Source: Rhodoferax sp. WC2427
GTDB taxonomy: Bacteria; Pseudomonadota; Gammaproteobacteria; Burkholderiales; Burkholderiaceae_C
Assembly (NCBI RefSeq): GCF_040822085.1
Contig: NZ_CP162006.1
Coordinates: forward strand, 2,604,001-2,668,000
DNA length: 64,000 nucleotides
Reading direction: 5' to 3'
Positions 55,109-63,013 of this stretch are shown in pieces. The position numbers were made by a program, and so were the translations under genes. Every line of letters starts with the position of its first letter. Within the stretch, counting starts at the first letter, position 1. The notes beneath the pieces were generated by a model, which was given only the letters and a program-made list of their open reading frames with translations, was not told the origin of the DNA and searched no databases.

Positions 55109-56440
55109 ATGTCTGAGACCGTGACCGACTCCCAATACTTCACCAGGGCGGTGTCGCAACTGAGCCCGGGGCGGGGCATGCAGACCAACCGCCCCGTGAT
55201 GGGCGCGCAGGGCATCAAGATCCTGGACAAAGGGGCCAAAATCACCCCGCGGCTGTACGAACGCCTGGTGCAGCACCACCCGACCACCCCGCTGGACGAT
55301 GCCATCGACATCGAGGACTCCGTCAACGGCAAGAACTTGCGCGCCGTCGGCGAAGAGTTGCTGGACAGTAACCTGGTGTTCTCGCGCATGGCCGAAGCCC
55401 CCCAGGACCGCAAGCTGCTGCTCGACTGCCTGGAAGCCGTGCCGCTGCCGCCCGCCGTCGTCTTTCAGCTGACCGTGGTGCGCGATGTACACCCCGGCCA
55501 GTTCCGCTACCTTGTAGCCACCGCACTCACAGCGGTGTGGCTGGGCAACCGCCCGCTGGCGCTGCGCAACGACCTGGTGATGCTGGCCGCCGCCGGATTG
55601 CTGCACGACCTGGGCATGATGCACATCGACCCCGTGTTGCTGGAACCCAGCGCTGCAATCAGCCCCGAGCAACGCCGCCAGCTGTACTCGCACCCGTTGG
55701 TATCGGTGTTGCTGCTGGAGCGCCACGCGGAGTACCGTGCCGAGATGTTGCGCGCCATACGCGAACACCATGAGGTGCTGGACGGCTCTGGCTACCCCGC
55801 CGGGCTGGCGGCTACATCCGTCGGGGCCTGGGGCCGGATCGTGTCGCTGGCGCAGGTGGTGGCGGCGCTGGTACGGCCGGGCCGCAGCCACGCCCTGTTG
55901 CGCTTGTCGGTGCTGTTGCGCACCAACCGCCACCGCTATGACACGGTGCTGATCAACCGCATGCTGCCGCTGCTGCAGCGGCCCGACGACAACGCGCCCG
56001 AGGCCGACGGCATCGATAACCCGGTGGCCGATCCGGTGCGCCACCTCAAGGCGATTTACCAGACGCTGCTGGGCTGGCCCGCGGCCCTGGCGCAGGACAC
56101 CCGCTGGTCGGCGGCGCGGCGTGGCGGCATGGTGTTCATAGGCGAGCGCTGTGCACGCATCCACCGCACCATTCTGGAGTCAGGCGTGGCCCCCGACCAG
56201 CTGCAAAGCCTGGACGCCGATGCCATCAGTGGGCTGCTGTCCGACGAACTCTCGCTGATCACCCGCGAACTGGCCTGGCAACTGCGCGCCGTGAAGCTCG
56301 AAGCCCGCCGCCGCTGGAACGCCGCCGCCCACGAGAAGCTGCCGGACAGCCTGGCGGCATGGGCGCACAAGGTGGAGGCCGTGTGTGCCGATCTGGTCGA
56401 CCGCACCACCGCGGCCGCGGTGCAGACCGAAAAAATTTAA
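55109..56440 (+). CDS. HD-GYP domain protein, probable cyclic-di-GMP phosphodiesterase
   Basis: A 443-residue cytosolic protein. The HD motif LLHDLGMMHID is near residue 165, the metal-binding SHPLVS near 190 and the GYP motif HHEVLDGSGYPAGL near 218-232, all in the order seen in HD-GYP enzymes, which hydrolyse cyclic-di-GMP. The N-terminal 90 residues contain a Lys/Gly-rich segment with GIKILDKGAKITPRLYERL, and the C-terminal 150 residues are helical and Arg-rich. It is not next to a diguanylate cyclase gene. The signalling target is unknown. ATG 55109 was chosen; GTG/ATG alternatives upstream add non-conserved residues. Confidence 0.87.
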   Translation: MSETVTDSQYFTRAVSQLSPGRGMQTNRPVMGAQGIKILDKGAKITPRLYERLVQHHPTTPLDDAIDIEDSVNGKNLRAVGEELLDSNLVFSRMAEAPQDRKLLLDCLEAVPLPPAVVFQLTVVRDVHPGQFRYLVATALTAVWLGNRPLALRNDLVMLAAAGLLHDLGMMHIDPVLLEPSAAISPEQRRQLYSHPLVSVLLLERHAEYRAEMLRAIREHHEVLDGSGYPAGLAATSVGAWGRIVSLAQVVAALVRPGRSHALLRLSVLLRTNRHRYDTVLINRMLPLLQRPDDNAPEADGIDNPVADPVRHLKAIYQTLLGWPAALAQDTRWSAARRGGMVFIGERCARIHRTILESGVAPDQLQSLDADAISGLLSDELSLITRELAWQLRAVKLEARRRWNAAAHEKLPDSLAAWAHKVEAVCADLVDRTTAAAVQTEKI

Positions 56441-56449
56441 GCCAAATGG

Positions 56450-56499
56450 GCCTCCAGCGCTTATTCCATCAGCGTAACAAGCTCCTGAATCAATAGCAA
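56450..56499 (-). repeat. Dispersed palindromic element, convergent junction HD-GYP/acyl-CoA dehydrogenase
   Basis: On the minus strand: GCTATTGATTCAGGAGCTTGTTACGCTGATGGAATAAGCGCTGG. The left flank matches the other copies. It abuts the acyl-CoA dehydrogenase stop codon. Confidence 0.72.
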
Positions 56500-57657
56500 T
56501 CAGCCCAGTCCCATGGACCGGGTAATCACTTCTTTCATGATCTCGTTGGTGCCGCCGTAGATGCGCTGCACCCGGGCATCGGCGTAGGCACGGGTGATGG
56601 GGTATTCCCACATGTAGCCGTAGCCGCCGAAGAGCTGCAAGCACTGGTCCATCACCTTGCACTGCAGGTCGGTGGTCCAGTACTTGGCCATGCTGGCGGT
56701 GGCGGTGTCCAGGCGGTCCTGCAGCAGCAGCTCGGTGCAGCGGTCGATGAACACCTGCGCCACCTGCACCTCGGTCTGCAGCTCGGCCAGGGTAAAGCGG
56801 GTGTTCTGGAAGCTGGCCACCGGCTGGCCAAACACCTTGCGTTCCTTCACGTAGGCCACGGTCCAGCCAATGGCCGCCTGGGCCGCCGCCACGGCGGTGA
56901 TGGCAATCTGCAGGCGCTCCCAGGGCAACTGTTCCATCAGGCAGATGAAGCCCCGGTTTTCATGCAGGCTGCCGCCCAGCAGTTGCTCCGGGCCTAAATG
57001 CACATTGTCAAAAAACAGCTCGGCGGTGTCTTGCGCCTTCATGCCCAGCTTCTTCAGGCGCTTGCCCACAGTAAAGCCGGGCATGCCGCGTTCCACCAGG
57101 AACAGGCTGGTGCCCTTGGCCCCGGCGGCCGGGTTGGTCTTGGCCACCACCACCACCAGGTCGGCGTGCCAGCCATTGGTGATGAAAGTCTTGCTGCCGT
57201 TGAGGCGGTAGCTGCCATCCGCTTGCTGGAGGGCGGTGGACTGGATGCCCTGCAGGTCCGACCCGGCGGACGGTTCGCTCATGGCGATCGCGCCCACCAT
57301 GGCCCCGCTGGCCATCTGCGGCAGGTATTTGGCTTTTTGCGCGGGCGTGGCGTAGTGCAGCAGGTACGGGGCCACGATTTCATTGTGCAGGCTGTAGCCG
57401 ATGCCGGTAATGCCCGCGCGGGCCAGTTCCTCGATCTGCACCACCGAATACAGCTTGTCGGCCCCCGAGCCACCCCATTCTTCAGGCATGGACGGGCACA
57501 GGAAACCGTTGGCCCCGGCCTTGTGCCAGACGTTGCGGTCCACGTAGCCCTGCTCTTCCCAGGCGGCGTGGAAGGGCACGATCTCCTTGTCGACAAAACG
57601 GCGAAAGCTGTCACGAAAAGCCTCGTGGTCGGGGCCAAAAAGAGTGCGTTCAATCAT
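56500..57657 (-). CDS. Acyl-CoA dehydrogenase
   Basis: A 385-residue flavoprotein of the acyl-CoA dehydrogenase family. Family signatures are AMSEPSAGSDLQGIQ near residue 124 and the tail GGYGYMWEYPITRAYADARVQRIYGGTNEIM. The place of the medium-chain catalytic Glu (YEGT) is YGGT, so the base is probably the Glu of LPWERLQ, as in long-chain and isovaleryl types. It would oxidise fatty or branched acyl-CoA with ETF. A much longer frame extends upstream in antisense to chrA; the real start is ATG 57657, before ERTLFGPDHEAFRD. Confidence 0.93.
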   Translation of the reverse strand: MIERTLFGPDHEAFRDSFRRFVDKEIVPFHAAWEEQGYVDRNVWHKAGANGFLCPSMPEEWGGSGADKLYSVVQIEELARAGITGIGYSLHNEIVAPYLLHYATPAQKAKYLPQMASGAMVGAIAMSEPSAGSDLQGIQSTALQQADGSYRLNGSKTFITNGWHADLVVVVAKTNPAAGAKGTSLFLVERGMPGFTVGKRLKKLGMKAQDTAELFFDNVHLGPEQLLGGSLHENRGFICLMEQLPWERLQIAITAVAAAQAAIGWTVAYVKERKVFGQPVASFQNTRFTLAELQTEVQVAQVFIDRCTELLLQDRLDTATASMAKYWTTDLQCKVMDQCLQLFGGYGYMWEYPITRAYADARVQRIYGGTNEIMKEVITRSMGLG

Positions 57658-57795
57658 GCGGATAGGGGGGGCAGGTGGAAGACCCGGCCAATGTACCGTA
57701 GCGCACCACAATGGGGCCACCGCGTAAGCCCTGCGTGCCTGGCCCGCGTCCTCCATTTGGAGGACAAACGCGGGTGCCGTGGCGATAATCCGGGC

Positions 57796-58392
57796 ATGCA
57801 TCCACCGTCCACCACAACACCCCCCTTCTCCGCCTCCGCGCCGCAACAGCCCCAATCCCCCACCGATCTTTTCCTGTCCTTCACCTGGCTGGCCCTGCAG
57901 GGCTTTGGGGGGGTGCTGGGCGTGGTGCAGCGCGAAATGGTAGAGAAAAAGCGCTGGCTGACCCAAGAAGAGTTTCTCGAGGACTGGGCCGTGGCGCAGA
58001 TCATGCCCGGCCCAAATGTGCTGAACCTGTCGGTGATGCTGGGCGACCGCCATTTCGGCCTGCGCGGGGCGCTGGCGGCCGCCACGGGCCTGCTGGCCCT
58101 GCCGCTGCTGGTGGTGCTGGCGCTGGCCCTGGTGTACGCCCAGTACGCCGAGCACCCGGCGGTCATCGGTGCCCTGCGCGGCATGGGCGCGGTGGCGGCG
58201 GGCCTGATCAGCGCCACCGGCCTGCGCCTGCTGCGGGCCGTACGCCGCCACGTGATGGGCGTGCCCCTGTGCGCGGTGCTGGGCGTGCTGAGCTTTGTGC
58301 CCATCGCACTGCTGCACTGGCCGCTGGCCTACGTGCTGCTGGTCGTCGGCGGCCTGGCCTGCGTGCAAACCTACCGCAAGCTGGCACCATGA
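57796..58392 (+). CDS. chrA: Chromate transporter, N-terminal half protein (short-chain CHR)
   Basis: A 198-residue membrane protein of the CHR family. The signature FGGVLGVVQREMVEKKRWLTQEEFLE near residues 38-63 and QIMPGPNVLNLSVMLG follow the N-terminal motif order. In the short-chain subfamily two adjacent half-size genes replace one long ChrA. It likely forms a heterodimer with the next protein for chromate or another anion export. The start at ATG 57796 is used because the longer upstream frame runs back over the acyl-CoA dehydrogenase gene. It overlaps the next gene as ATGA. Confidence 0.9.
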   Translation: MHPPSTTTPPFSASAPQQPQSPTDLFLSFTWLALQGFGGVLGVVQREMVEKKRWLTQEEFLEDWAVAQIMPGPNVLNLSVMLGDRHFGLRGALAAATGLLALPLLVVLALALVYAQYAEHPAVIGALRGMGAVAAGLISATGLRLLRAVRRHVMGVPLCAVLGVLSFVPIALLHWPLAYVLLVVGGLACVQTYRKLAP

Positions 58393-58973
58393 GCAGCCTG
58401 CACAGCATCGCCATGCAGGGGCAGGACTGGCTGGCCCTGTGGTGGCATTTCACTTCGCTGTCGCTGCTGGCCGTGGGCGGCGCGATCACCGCGGCACCCG
58501 ACATGCACCGTTTTCTGGTCGAGCAGCAGCACTGGCTGACCAATGAGCAGTTCAATACCTCCATCGCCATCGCCCAGGCCGCGCCGGGGCCGAATATTTT
58601 GTTCATCGCCCTGCTGGGCTGGAACGTGGGGCTGAATGCCGGTGGCTATGGTGCGGCCCTGCTGGGCATGGCCTGCACCATGCTGGGCATCCTGGTGCCC
58701 AGCACCACGCTGATGTGGTTATCCACCCGCTGGGGCCACCGCAACCGCGAGCTGCGCGCGGTGCGGGCCTTCAAACAAGGCATGGCCCCGATCGTGATTG
58801 CGCTGATGCTGGCCACCGGCTGGCTGCTGTCGAGTGCCCAGCACGGGCCCGAGCGCGACTGGCCGCTGTGGCTGCTGACGGGCCTCAGCGCCCTGGTGGT
58901 CTGGCGCACCAAGGTCCATATCTTGTGGCTGCTGGCCATCGGCGCGGCGCTGGGCGCGGCAGGCTGGGTGTGA
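58389..58973 (+). CDS. Chromate transporter, C-terminal half protein (short-chain CHR)
   Basis: A 194-residue CHR-family partner with about six hydrophobic segments. SLLAVGGAITAAPDMHRFLVEQQHWLTNEQF and AIAQAAPGPNIL match the CHR motifs. It starts within the stop of the first half gene (ATGA), so the pair is translated together, and ends 16 bp before a convergent gene. Confidence 0.88.
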   Translation: MSSLHSIAMQGQDWLALWWHFTSLSLLAVGGAITAAPDMHRFLVEQQHWLTNEQFNTSIAIAQAAPGPNILFIALLGWNVGLNAGGYGAALLGMACTMLGILVPSTTLMWLSTRWGHRNRELRAVRAFKQGMAPIVIALMLATGWLLSSAQHGPERDWPLWLLTGLSALVVWRTKVHILWLLAIGAALGAAGWV

Positions 58974-58989
58974 AAACCAGCCCACGCGC

Positions 58990-59586
58990 CTAGAAGCGCA
59001 GCCGGTAGTACACCATCGGTCGGCCCCGGCTGAGGCGCAGCACCACCTTTTCGTTTGGGTTGAGCTGCAGGCCCAGCGCCCCACCCAGTTCAAACTGGAT
59101 GCCGCGCGCACTGGCGGCGCTGAACTGCATCTCCAGCCGGGTGTTGTAGTTCAGGGGATTGGCCATTTGGCTGGTCACGCCCAACGTCGGGTCGGGCCAG
59201 GCACCCAGGTGCTGCCACACGCCGATGCGCACGCGCCCCTGGCCCGCGTCGGCAGACCGCCAGTGCAGGCCCAGGTCCAGACCGCTGGGCGCCGTACGCG
59301 TATCGCCCGCCAGGCTTTGGCGCGGGGCTGTGAAACCCATCCCCAGGCCAATGCCCGCCTGGGGCGCGGGGCCGGACCAGCCGGTGACGGTCAAACGGGA
59401 ATCCAGCCGTGGATCGGCGCGTTGCAGGCTGGGTGCCGACAGCGTGGCAATCTCCAGCTGCGGGGCCGTTGCGGTAGCGGGATCGGCCTCTTGGGCCAGC
59501 ACCCATCCGTCGCAACACACCAAAGCCAGCGCAACACCGTAGCGTGGCGTCCAAAGTGATTCAGGGCGAAAAGCGGCTACAGGCAT
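58990..59586 (-). CDS. Exported protein of unknown function
   Basis: A 198-residue protein with a probable signal peptide ending near VLAQEA. The mature part is Gly/Leu/Arg-rich with alternating strand-like segments and ends LRLSRGRPMVYYRLRF, an aromatic C-terminus that would suit a small outer-membrane barrel. GGAGGG lies 10 bp before ATG 59586. No domain is recognised. Confidence 0.65.
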   Translation of the reverse strand: MPVAAFRPESLWTPRYGVALALVCCDGWVLAQEADPATATAPQLEIATLSAPSLQRADPRLDSRLTVTGWSGPAPQAGIGLGMGFTAPRQSLAGDTRTAPSGLDLGLHWRSADAGQGRVRIGVWQHLGAWPDPTLGVTSQMANPLNYNTRLEMQFSAASARGIQFELGGALGLQLNPNEKVVLRLSRGRPMVYYRLRF

Positions 59587-59699
59587 GGCGACACACCCTC
59601 CAAGATATGTCTGTATTGTGCGGCAATGCCTCGGATTTTTCAGCCCATAAGGTGCAAAAAGCACACCGCCAGCGCCCTTTCAGGGTGCCGGACCGGTGC

Positions 59700-60254
59700 T
59701 TAAAACTCTTTGACCAGTGAGTAGGTCAGCCCGGCCGTCCCCAGCATGTCGATCTGGGCGTTCCAGCCGCCGCCAAAGCGCCAGCCCACCGCGGGCACGA
59801 TGGCGGGCGAGAAGCCTTTGTAGTTCAGCGGCACCTTGTGGTTGTAGGGCGGTTTGTAGCCGTACAAAATGCCTGCGGACCACTTCAAATACACCTGGGG
59901 CTGGCTATCAAAGACGTTGTAGTAGCTCTTGCCCAGGTACAGGTAGCCGCTTTCCTGGCCAAACGAGTTGCTGAACAGCGCCAGGCCGTAAAAGCTGTTG
60001 TCGATGGTGGATTCGCGTTCCAGACCGGCCAGATGGACCGGACGGTGTTCTGGGTTGTAGCTGAAATGGGTGGTGTACGGGCTGAGTTCCAGCCGCCAGC
60101 GGTACGGCACGGCGGGTGCTTCGGCCGACGCCGTATCGGGAGCGGTGGCCGTTTGGGCCATGGCACTGCAGGCCAGGCCCAGCAAGGCGCAAGCGGCAAA
60201 AATGGCTGAAGCGGCTGAAGCGACAAAAGGCCGGGGGGTCAAAAAAACATCCAT
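59700..60254 (-). CDS. Putative outer-membrane beta-barrel protein
   Basis: A 184-residue exported protein (signal peptide to about residue 33, ending AMA-QT). Many Tyr/Phe/Gly-rich strands follow, such as YGLALFSNSFGQESGYLYLGKSYY, VYLKWSAGILYGY and VGWRFGGGWNAQIDMLGTAGLTYSLVKEF, with a Phe C-terminus. This suits a small outer-membrane barrel, possibly distantly PagP-like, but I cannot assign it firmly. No partner genes are evident. Confidence 0.62.
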   Translation of the reverse strand: MDVFLTPRPFVASAASAIFAACALLGLACSAMAQTATAPDTASAEAPAVPYRWRLELSPYTTHFSYNPEHRPVHLAGLERESTIDNSFYGLALFSNSFGQESGYLYLGKSYYNVFDSQPQVYLKWSAGILYGYKPPYNHKVPLNYKGFSPAIVPAVGWRFGGGWNAQIDMLGTAGLTYSLVKEF

Positions 60255-60346
60255 GGGGTGTTGAAAGAATAGGTTGGCTGGGGAGATGCAAGGCCGTCAT
60301 CCATCGCGGATGCACACGAACCGCGTACCTGGCTGGCGAGCATTGT

Positions 60347-60406
60347 AACGCTACGGTTTTAATAGCTGGTTACGCCCATGCTGCCTGCACCAGGGCCTGA
60401 TTTTGT
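60347..60406. repeat. Degenerate palindromic element upstream of the cytX riboswitch
   Basis: AACGCTACGGTTTTAATAGCTGGTTACGCCCATGCTGCC retains the left flank and core but has a poor right arm. It is the one intergenic copy here between divergently arranged genes. The whole gap 60255-60644 otherwise holds only the riboswitch and leader. Confidence 0.55.
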
Positions 60407-60457
60407 GTTTAGTTGTAAGCCGCTGCGCTAGAATCCGCCCACCCCGCAGCAGTGCGG

Positions 60458-60562
60458 GGTTTCGCTAGGGGTGTTGCGGCTTTGGAACCTGTTGTGGTTG
60501 TGGGCCTGCGACTGAGAAAAACCCTTTGAACCTGATTGAGGTAATCCTCGCGCAGGGAAGCA
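60458..60562 (+). promoter_or_regulatory. TPP riboswitch (THI element) upstream of cytX
   Basis: The conserved TPP-sensing elements appear in order: TTCGCTAGGGGTG, then CTGAGAAAAACCCTTTGAACCTGA, then GAGGTAATCCTCGCGCAGGGAAGC. It lies 83 bp before the cytX ATG. Binding of thiamin pyrophosphate would reduce expression; whether at transcription or translation is not resolved. Confidence 0.93.
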
Positions 60563-60644
60563 AGTTCTTCCACGGCGGCCTTCTCCGGCCACACCCACCG
60601 TGCGGTTCAAGCCACCCTGCCTGCATTTTGCATGGAGCAAATGA

Positions 60645-61934
60645 ATGGCATATTCACCGATTTTTCACAACGAAGCCCTGACGCCGATCCCGGCCGCAGG
60701 CCGTGTTTTCAGTGGGGCGGCGCATGCTGCCCTGTGGTTCAGCCTGGGCGTGGGCCTGCTGGTGATGCAGATCGGCGCCTACCTGGTGCCCGCCGTGGGC
60801 ACGCAGCAGGCGCTGCTGGCCATCGTGCTGGGCTCGGTGCTGGGGGCGGGGCTGCTGGCCTGGGTGGCGCGCATCGCCTGCGACAGCGGGCTGTCCAGCG
60901 CCGGGCTGATGCATGCCACCTTTGGCAGCGGTTTTGCCCGGTTGCCGGTGCTGCTGAACATCGTGCAGCTGGTGGGCTGGACCACGTTTGAGCTGGTCAT
61001 CATGCGCGACGGCACTGCCGCCATTGCCCAGCACAGCCTGGGCTGGAACCTCAGCGGCAGCCAGGGTGTGCTGCTGACCACTCTGCTGTGGGGCGCGGTG
61101 CTGACCGCCTTGATGGCGGCGTCCATGCTGACCCTGGTGCGCAAGTTCATTGGCCGCTTTGGCCTACCGCTGGTGGTGCTGTCGCTGCTGTGGCTGAGCT
61201 GGCAGTTCGCCCAGAAGCTGCTGGCCGCCGACGCGCCCGCCTTCTGGCGCCGCCCGGGCGACGGCAGCATGGGCCTGCTGTCGGCCATGGACCTGGTGAT
61301 TGCCATGCCGGTGTCGTGGCTGCCACTGGTGGCCGACTACGCCCGCCACGGCCGCAGCGGCAAATCGGCCATGGCCGGCACCTGGCTGGGCTACGCGCTG
61401 GCCAATATCTGGTGCTACGCGCTGGGCGTGGTGGTGGTGACGGTGGCCGCACCGGGCACTGACCTGGTCACCGCGCTGCTGCTGGCCCAGGGCGGGCTGC
61501 TGGCGCTGGGGCTGATCTTGTTTGACGAAATCGACAACGCCTATGGCGACGTGTACTCGGGCGCGGTATCGGCCCACAGCCTGCACCCCAAGCTGAGCAT
61601 CCGCCGCTGGGGCCTGCTGCTGGCCATGGGCTGTACTGCGCTGGCGCTGGTGCTGCCCATCCACAGCCTGGAGCCGTTTTTGCTGATGCTGAGCTCGGTG
61701 TTCGTGCCGCTGTTCGGCGTGATTCTGGGCCGCCTGGGCAGCCATGCCACCGCCTCGGTGCAGCGCCTGGTGGAGCCGCTGGCCGCCGCGCTGTGGCTGG
61801 CCGGCATCGCTCTGTACCACCTGCTGGCCACCTACGCACCGCAGTTCGGCGCGGCCCTGCCCACGCTGGCCGTGGTGTACCTGGCGGCCTGGGTGAGCCG
61901 CCCGCTGCGGATTACTTACGCACTACAAAAATAG
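60645..61934 (+). CDS. cytX: Hydroxymethylpyrimidine transporter CytX (NCS1 family)
   Basis: A 429-residue membrane protein with about 12 hydrophobic segments and NCS1-type motifs such as MPVSWLPLVADYARHGRSGKSAMAGTWLGY and FDEIDNAYGDVYSGAVSAH. CytX homologues under TPP riboswitches are thought to import hydroxymethylpyrimidine (HMP) for thiamin salvage. GGAG lies about 8 bp upstream of the ATG. The thiD gene converges from downstream, so import and HMP phosphorylation are neighbours. Confidence 0.88.
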   Translation: MAYSPIFHNEALTPIPAAGRVFSGAAHAALWFSLGVGLLVMQIGAYLVPAVGTQQALLAIVLGSVLGAGLLAWVARIACDSGLSSAGLMHATFGSGFARLPVLLNIVQLVGWTTFELVIMRDGTAAIAQHSLGWNLSGSQGVLLTTLLWGAVLTALMAASMLTLVRKFIGRFGLPLVVLSLLWLSWQFAQKLLAADAPAFWRRPGDGSMGLLSAMDLVIAMPVSWLPLVADYARHGRSGKSAMAGTWLGYALANIWCYALGVVVVTVAAPGTDLVTALLLAQGGLLALGLILFDEIDNAYGDVYSGAVSAHSLHPKLSIRRWGLLLAMGCTALALVLPIHSLEPFLLMLSSVFVPLFGVILGRLGSHATASVQRLVEPLAAALWLAGIALYHLLATYAPQFGAALPTLAVVYLAAWVSRPLRITYALQK

Positions 61935-61981
61935 TAGCTACTCACGCTTATGGAATAAGCGCTAGCGGCTTATTTCTTATA
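61921..61981. repeat. Dispersed palindromic element, convergent junction cytX/thiD
   Basis: CACTACAAAAATAGTAGCTACTCACGCTTATGGAATAAGCGCTAGCGGCTTATTTCTTAT. It overlaps the ends of both genes: the cytX stop at 61932-61934 lies in its left part and the thiD stop at 61970-61972 in its right T-rich end, so it encodes the last residues of ThiD. Confidence 0.82.
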
Positions 61982-62827
61982 AATTTCTCCGGCGAGCACC
62001 TGCATAGCCACAGGCGCAAAGCCGTGGTTCAACGGGCCCTGGCCGTGGCCGGTGTGCACCTGGGCCCCGCCGCGGATCGCCCCCAGGATGTAACTGCGTG
62101 CCAGCCCCACCGCCTCGGGCAAGGCCTGGCCCTGCGCCAGGTACACCGCGATGGCGGACGACAGCGTACAGCCGGTGCCGTGGCCGTTGTGGGTGGCAAT
62201 GCGCACCGACTCCCAGCGCTGGCGCGTGCCATCGGCCAGGCCCAGTACATCGACCACCGCACTGCCCGGCAGATGGCCGCCCTTGACCAGCACCGCCTGC
62301 GCACCCAGCGCCAGCAGGTCGGCCACGGCGGGCTCCAGTGCGGCGGCATCTTCCACGCTGCGGCCCAGCAGCAAGGCGGCCTCGTCCAGATTCGGCGTAA
62401 CCACCGTGGCGCGGGGAAACAGCTGGTCTACCAGCACCTGCACCGTTTCGCGGGCCATCAGCCGGTCGCCGCTGGTGGCCACCATCACCGGGTCGAGCAC
62501 CACTTTTTGGAGCTGGTAGTGGTCGATGGCCCAGGCCACTACTTCCACCATTTCGGGGGAATGCAGCATGCCGATCTTCACCGCATCCACGCCAATGTCG
62601 TCCAGCACGGCCTGCAGCTGGGCTTTCAGGAAAGCGGGGGGTACAGGGTGGATGGCGGTGACGCCCCGGGTGTTTTGCGCAGTAAGTGCGGCCAGCGCCG
62701 TCATGCCATAGCAGCCCAGGGCGCTGAAGGTCTTCAGGTCGGCCTGGATACCGGCGCCGCCGCCGCTGTCGGACCCGGCGATGGACAGCAGGCGCAGGTA
62801 GCGGGGGGAGCTTGGTGGGTAGGTCAT
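61970..62827 (-). CDS. thiD: Hydroxymethylpyrimidine/phosphomethylpyrimidine kinase ThiD
   Basis: A 285-residue ribokinase-fold kinase. The HMP-binding start SIAGSDSGGGAGIQADLKTF is near residues 15-34, followed by KIGMLHSPEMVEVV, VLDPVMVATSGDRLM and the anion-hole/catalytic GHGTGCTLSSAIA near 225. It phosphorylates HMP twice for thiamin synthesis. The gene is divergent from the thiO riboswitch and convergent with cytX; it lacks a riboswitch of its own, at least in the 50 bp seen upstream. Confidence 0.95.
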   Translation of the reverse strand: MTYPPSSPRYLRLLSIAGSDSGGGAGIQADLKTFSALGCYGMTALAALTAQNTRGVTAIHPVPPAFLKAQLQAVLDDIGVDAVKIGMLHSPEMVEVVAWAIDHYQLQKVVLDPVMVATSGDRLMARETVQVLVDQLFPRATVVTPNLDEAALLLGRSVEDAAALEPAVADLLALGAQAVLVKGGHLPGSAVVDVLGLADGTRQRWESVRIATHNGHGTGCTLSSAIAVYLAQGQALPEAVGLARSYILGAIRGGAQVHTGHGQGPLNHGFAPVAMQVLAGEIYKK

Positions 62828-62875
62828 GCGGAAATTATCGGCGAGCGAATGTGATGTAATTCATGCTGCGGATGA

Positions 62876-62961
62876 AACAGGGGTGTCTGGCTACTGCAAT
62901 TGCGGCGGCAGGACTGAGAAAGACCCTCATACCCGATCCAGGTAATACTGGCGTGGGAAGA
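62876..62961 (+). promoter_or_regulatory. TPP riboswitch upstream of thiO
   Basis: ACAGGGGTGTC, then CTGAGAAAGACCCTCATACCCGATCCAGGTAATACTGGCGTGGGAAG, matching the THI-element consensus. It is 52 bp before the thiO GTG, and would couple thiO and any downstream thi genes outside the window to TPP. Confidence 0.94.
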
Positions 62962-63013
62962 TTTCCATCAACGACTGAGCCTCGTTTTGTCCTGCCTTGA
63001 ATAGGACTTTCAC

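Noticed and set aside
57658..58368. N-terminal extension of the acyl-CoA dehydrogenase frame across chrA
   Set aside because: The extension is antisense to a clear chromate transporter gene, and the conserved enzyme begins at ATG 57657.
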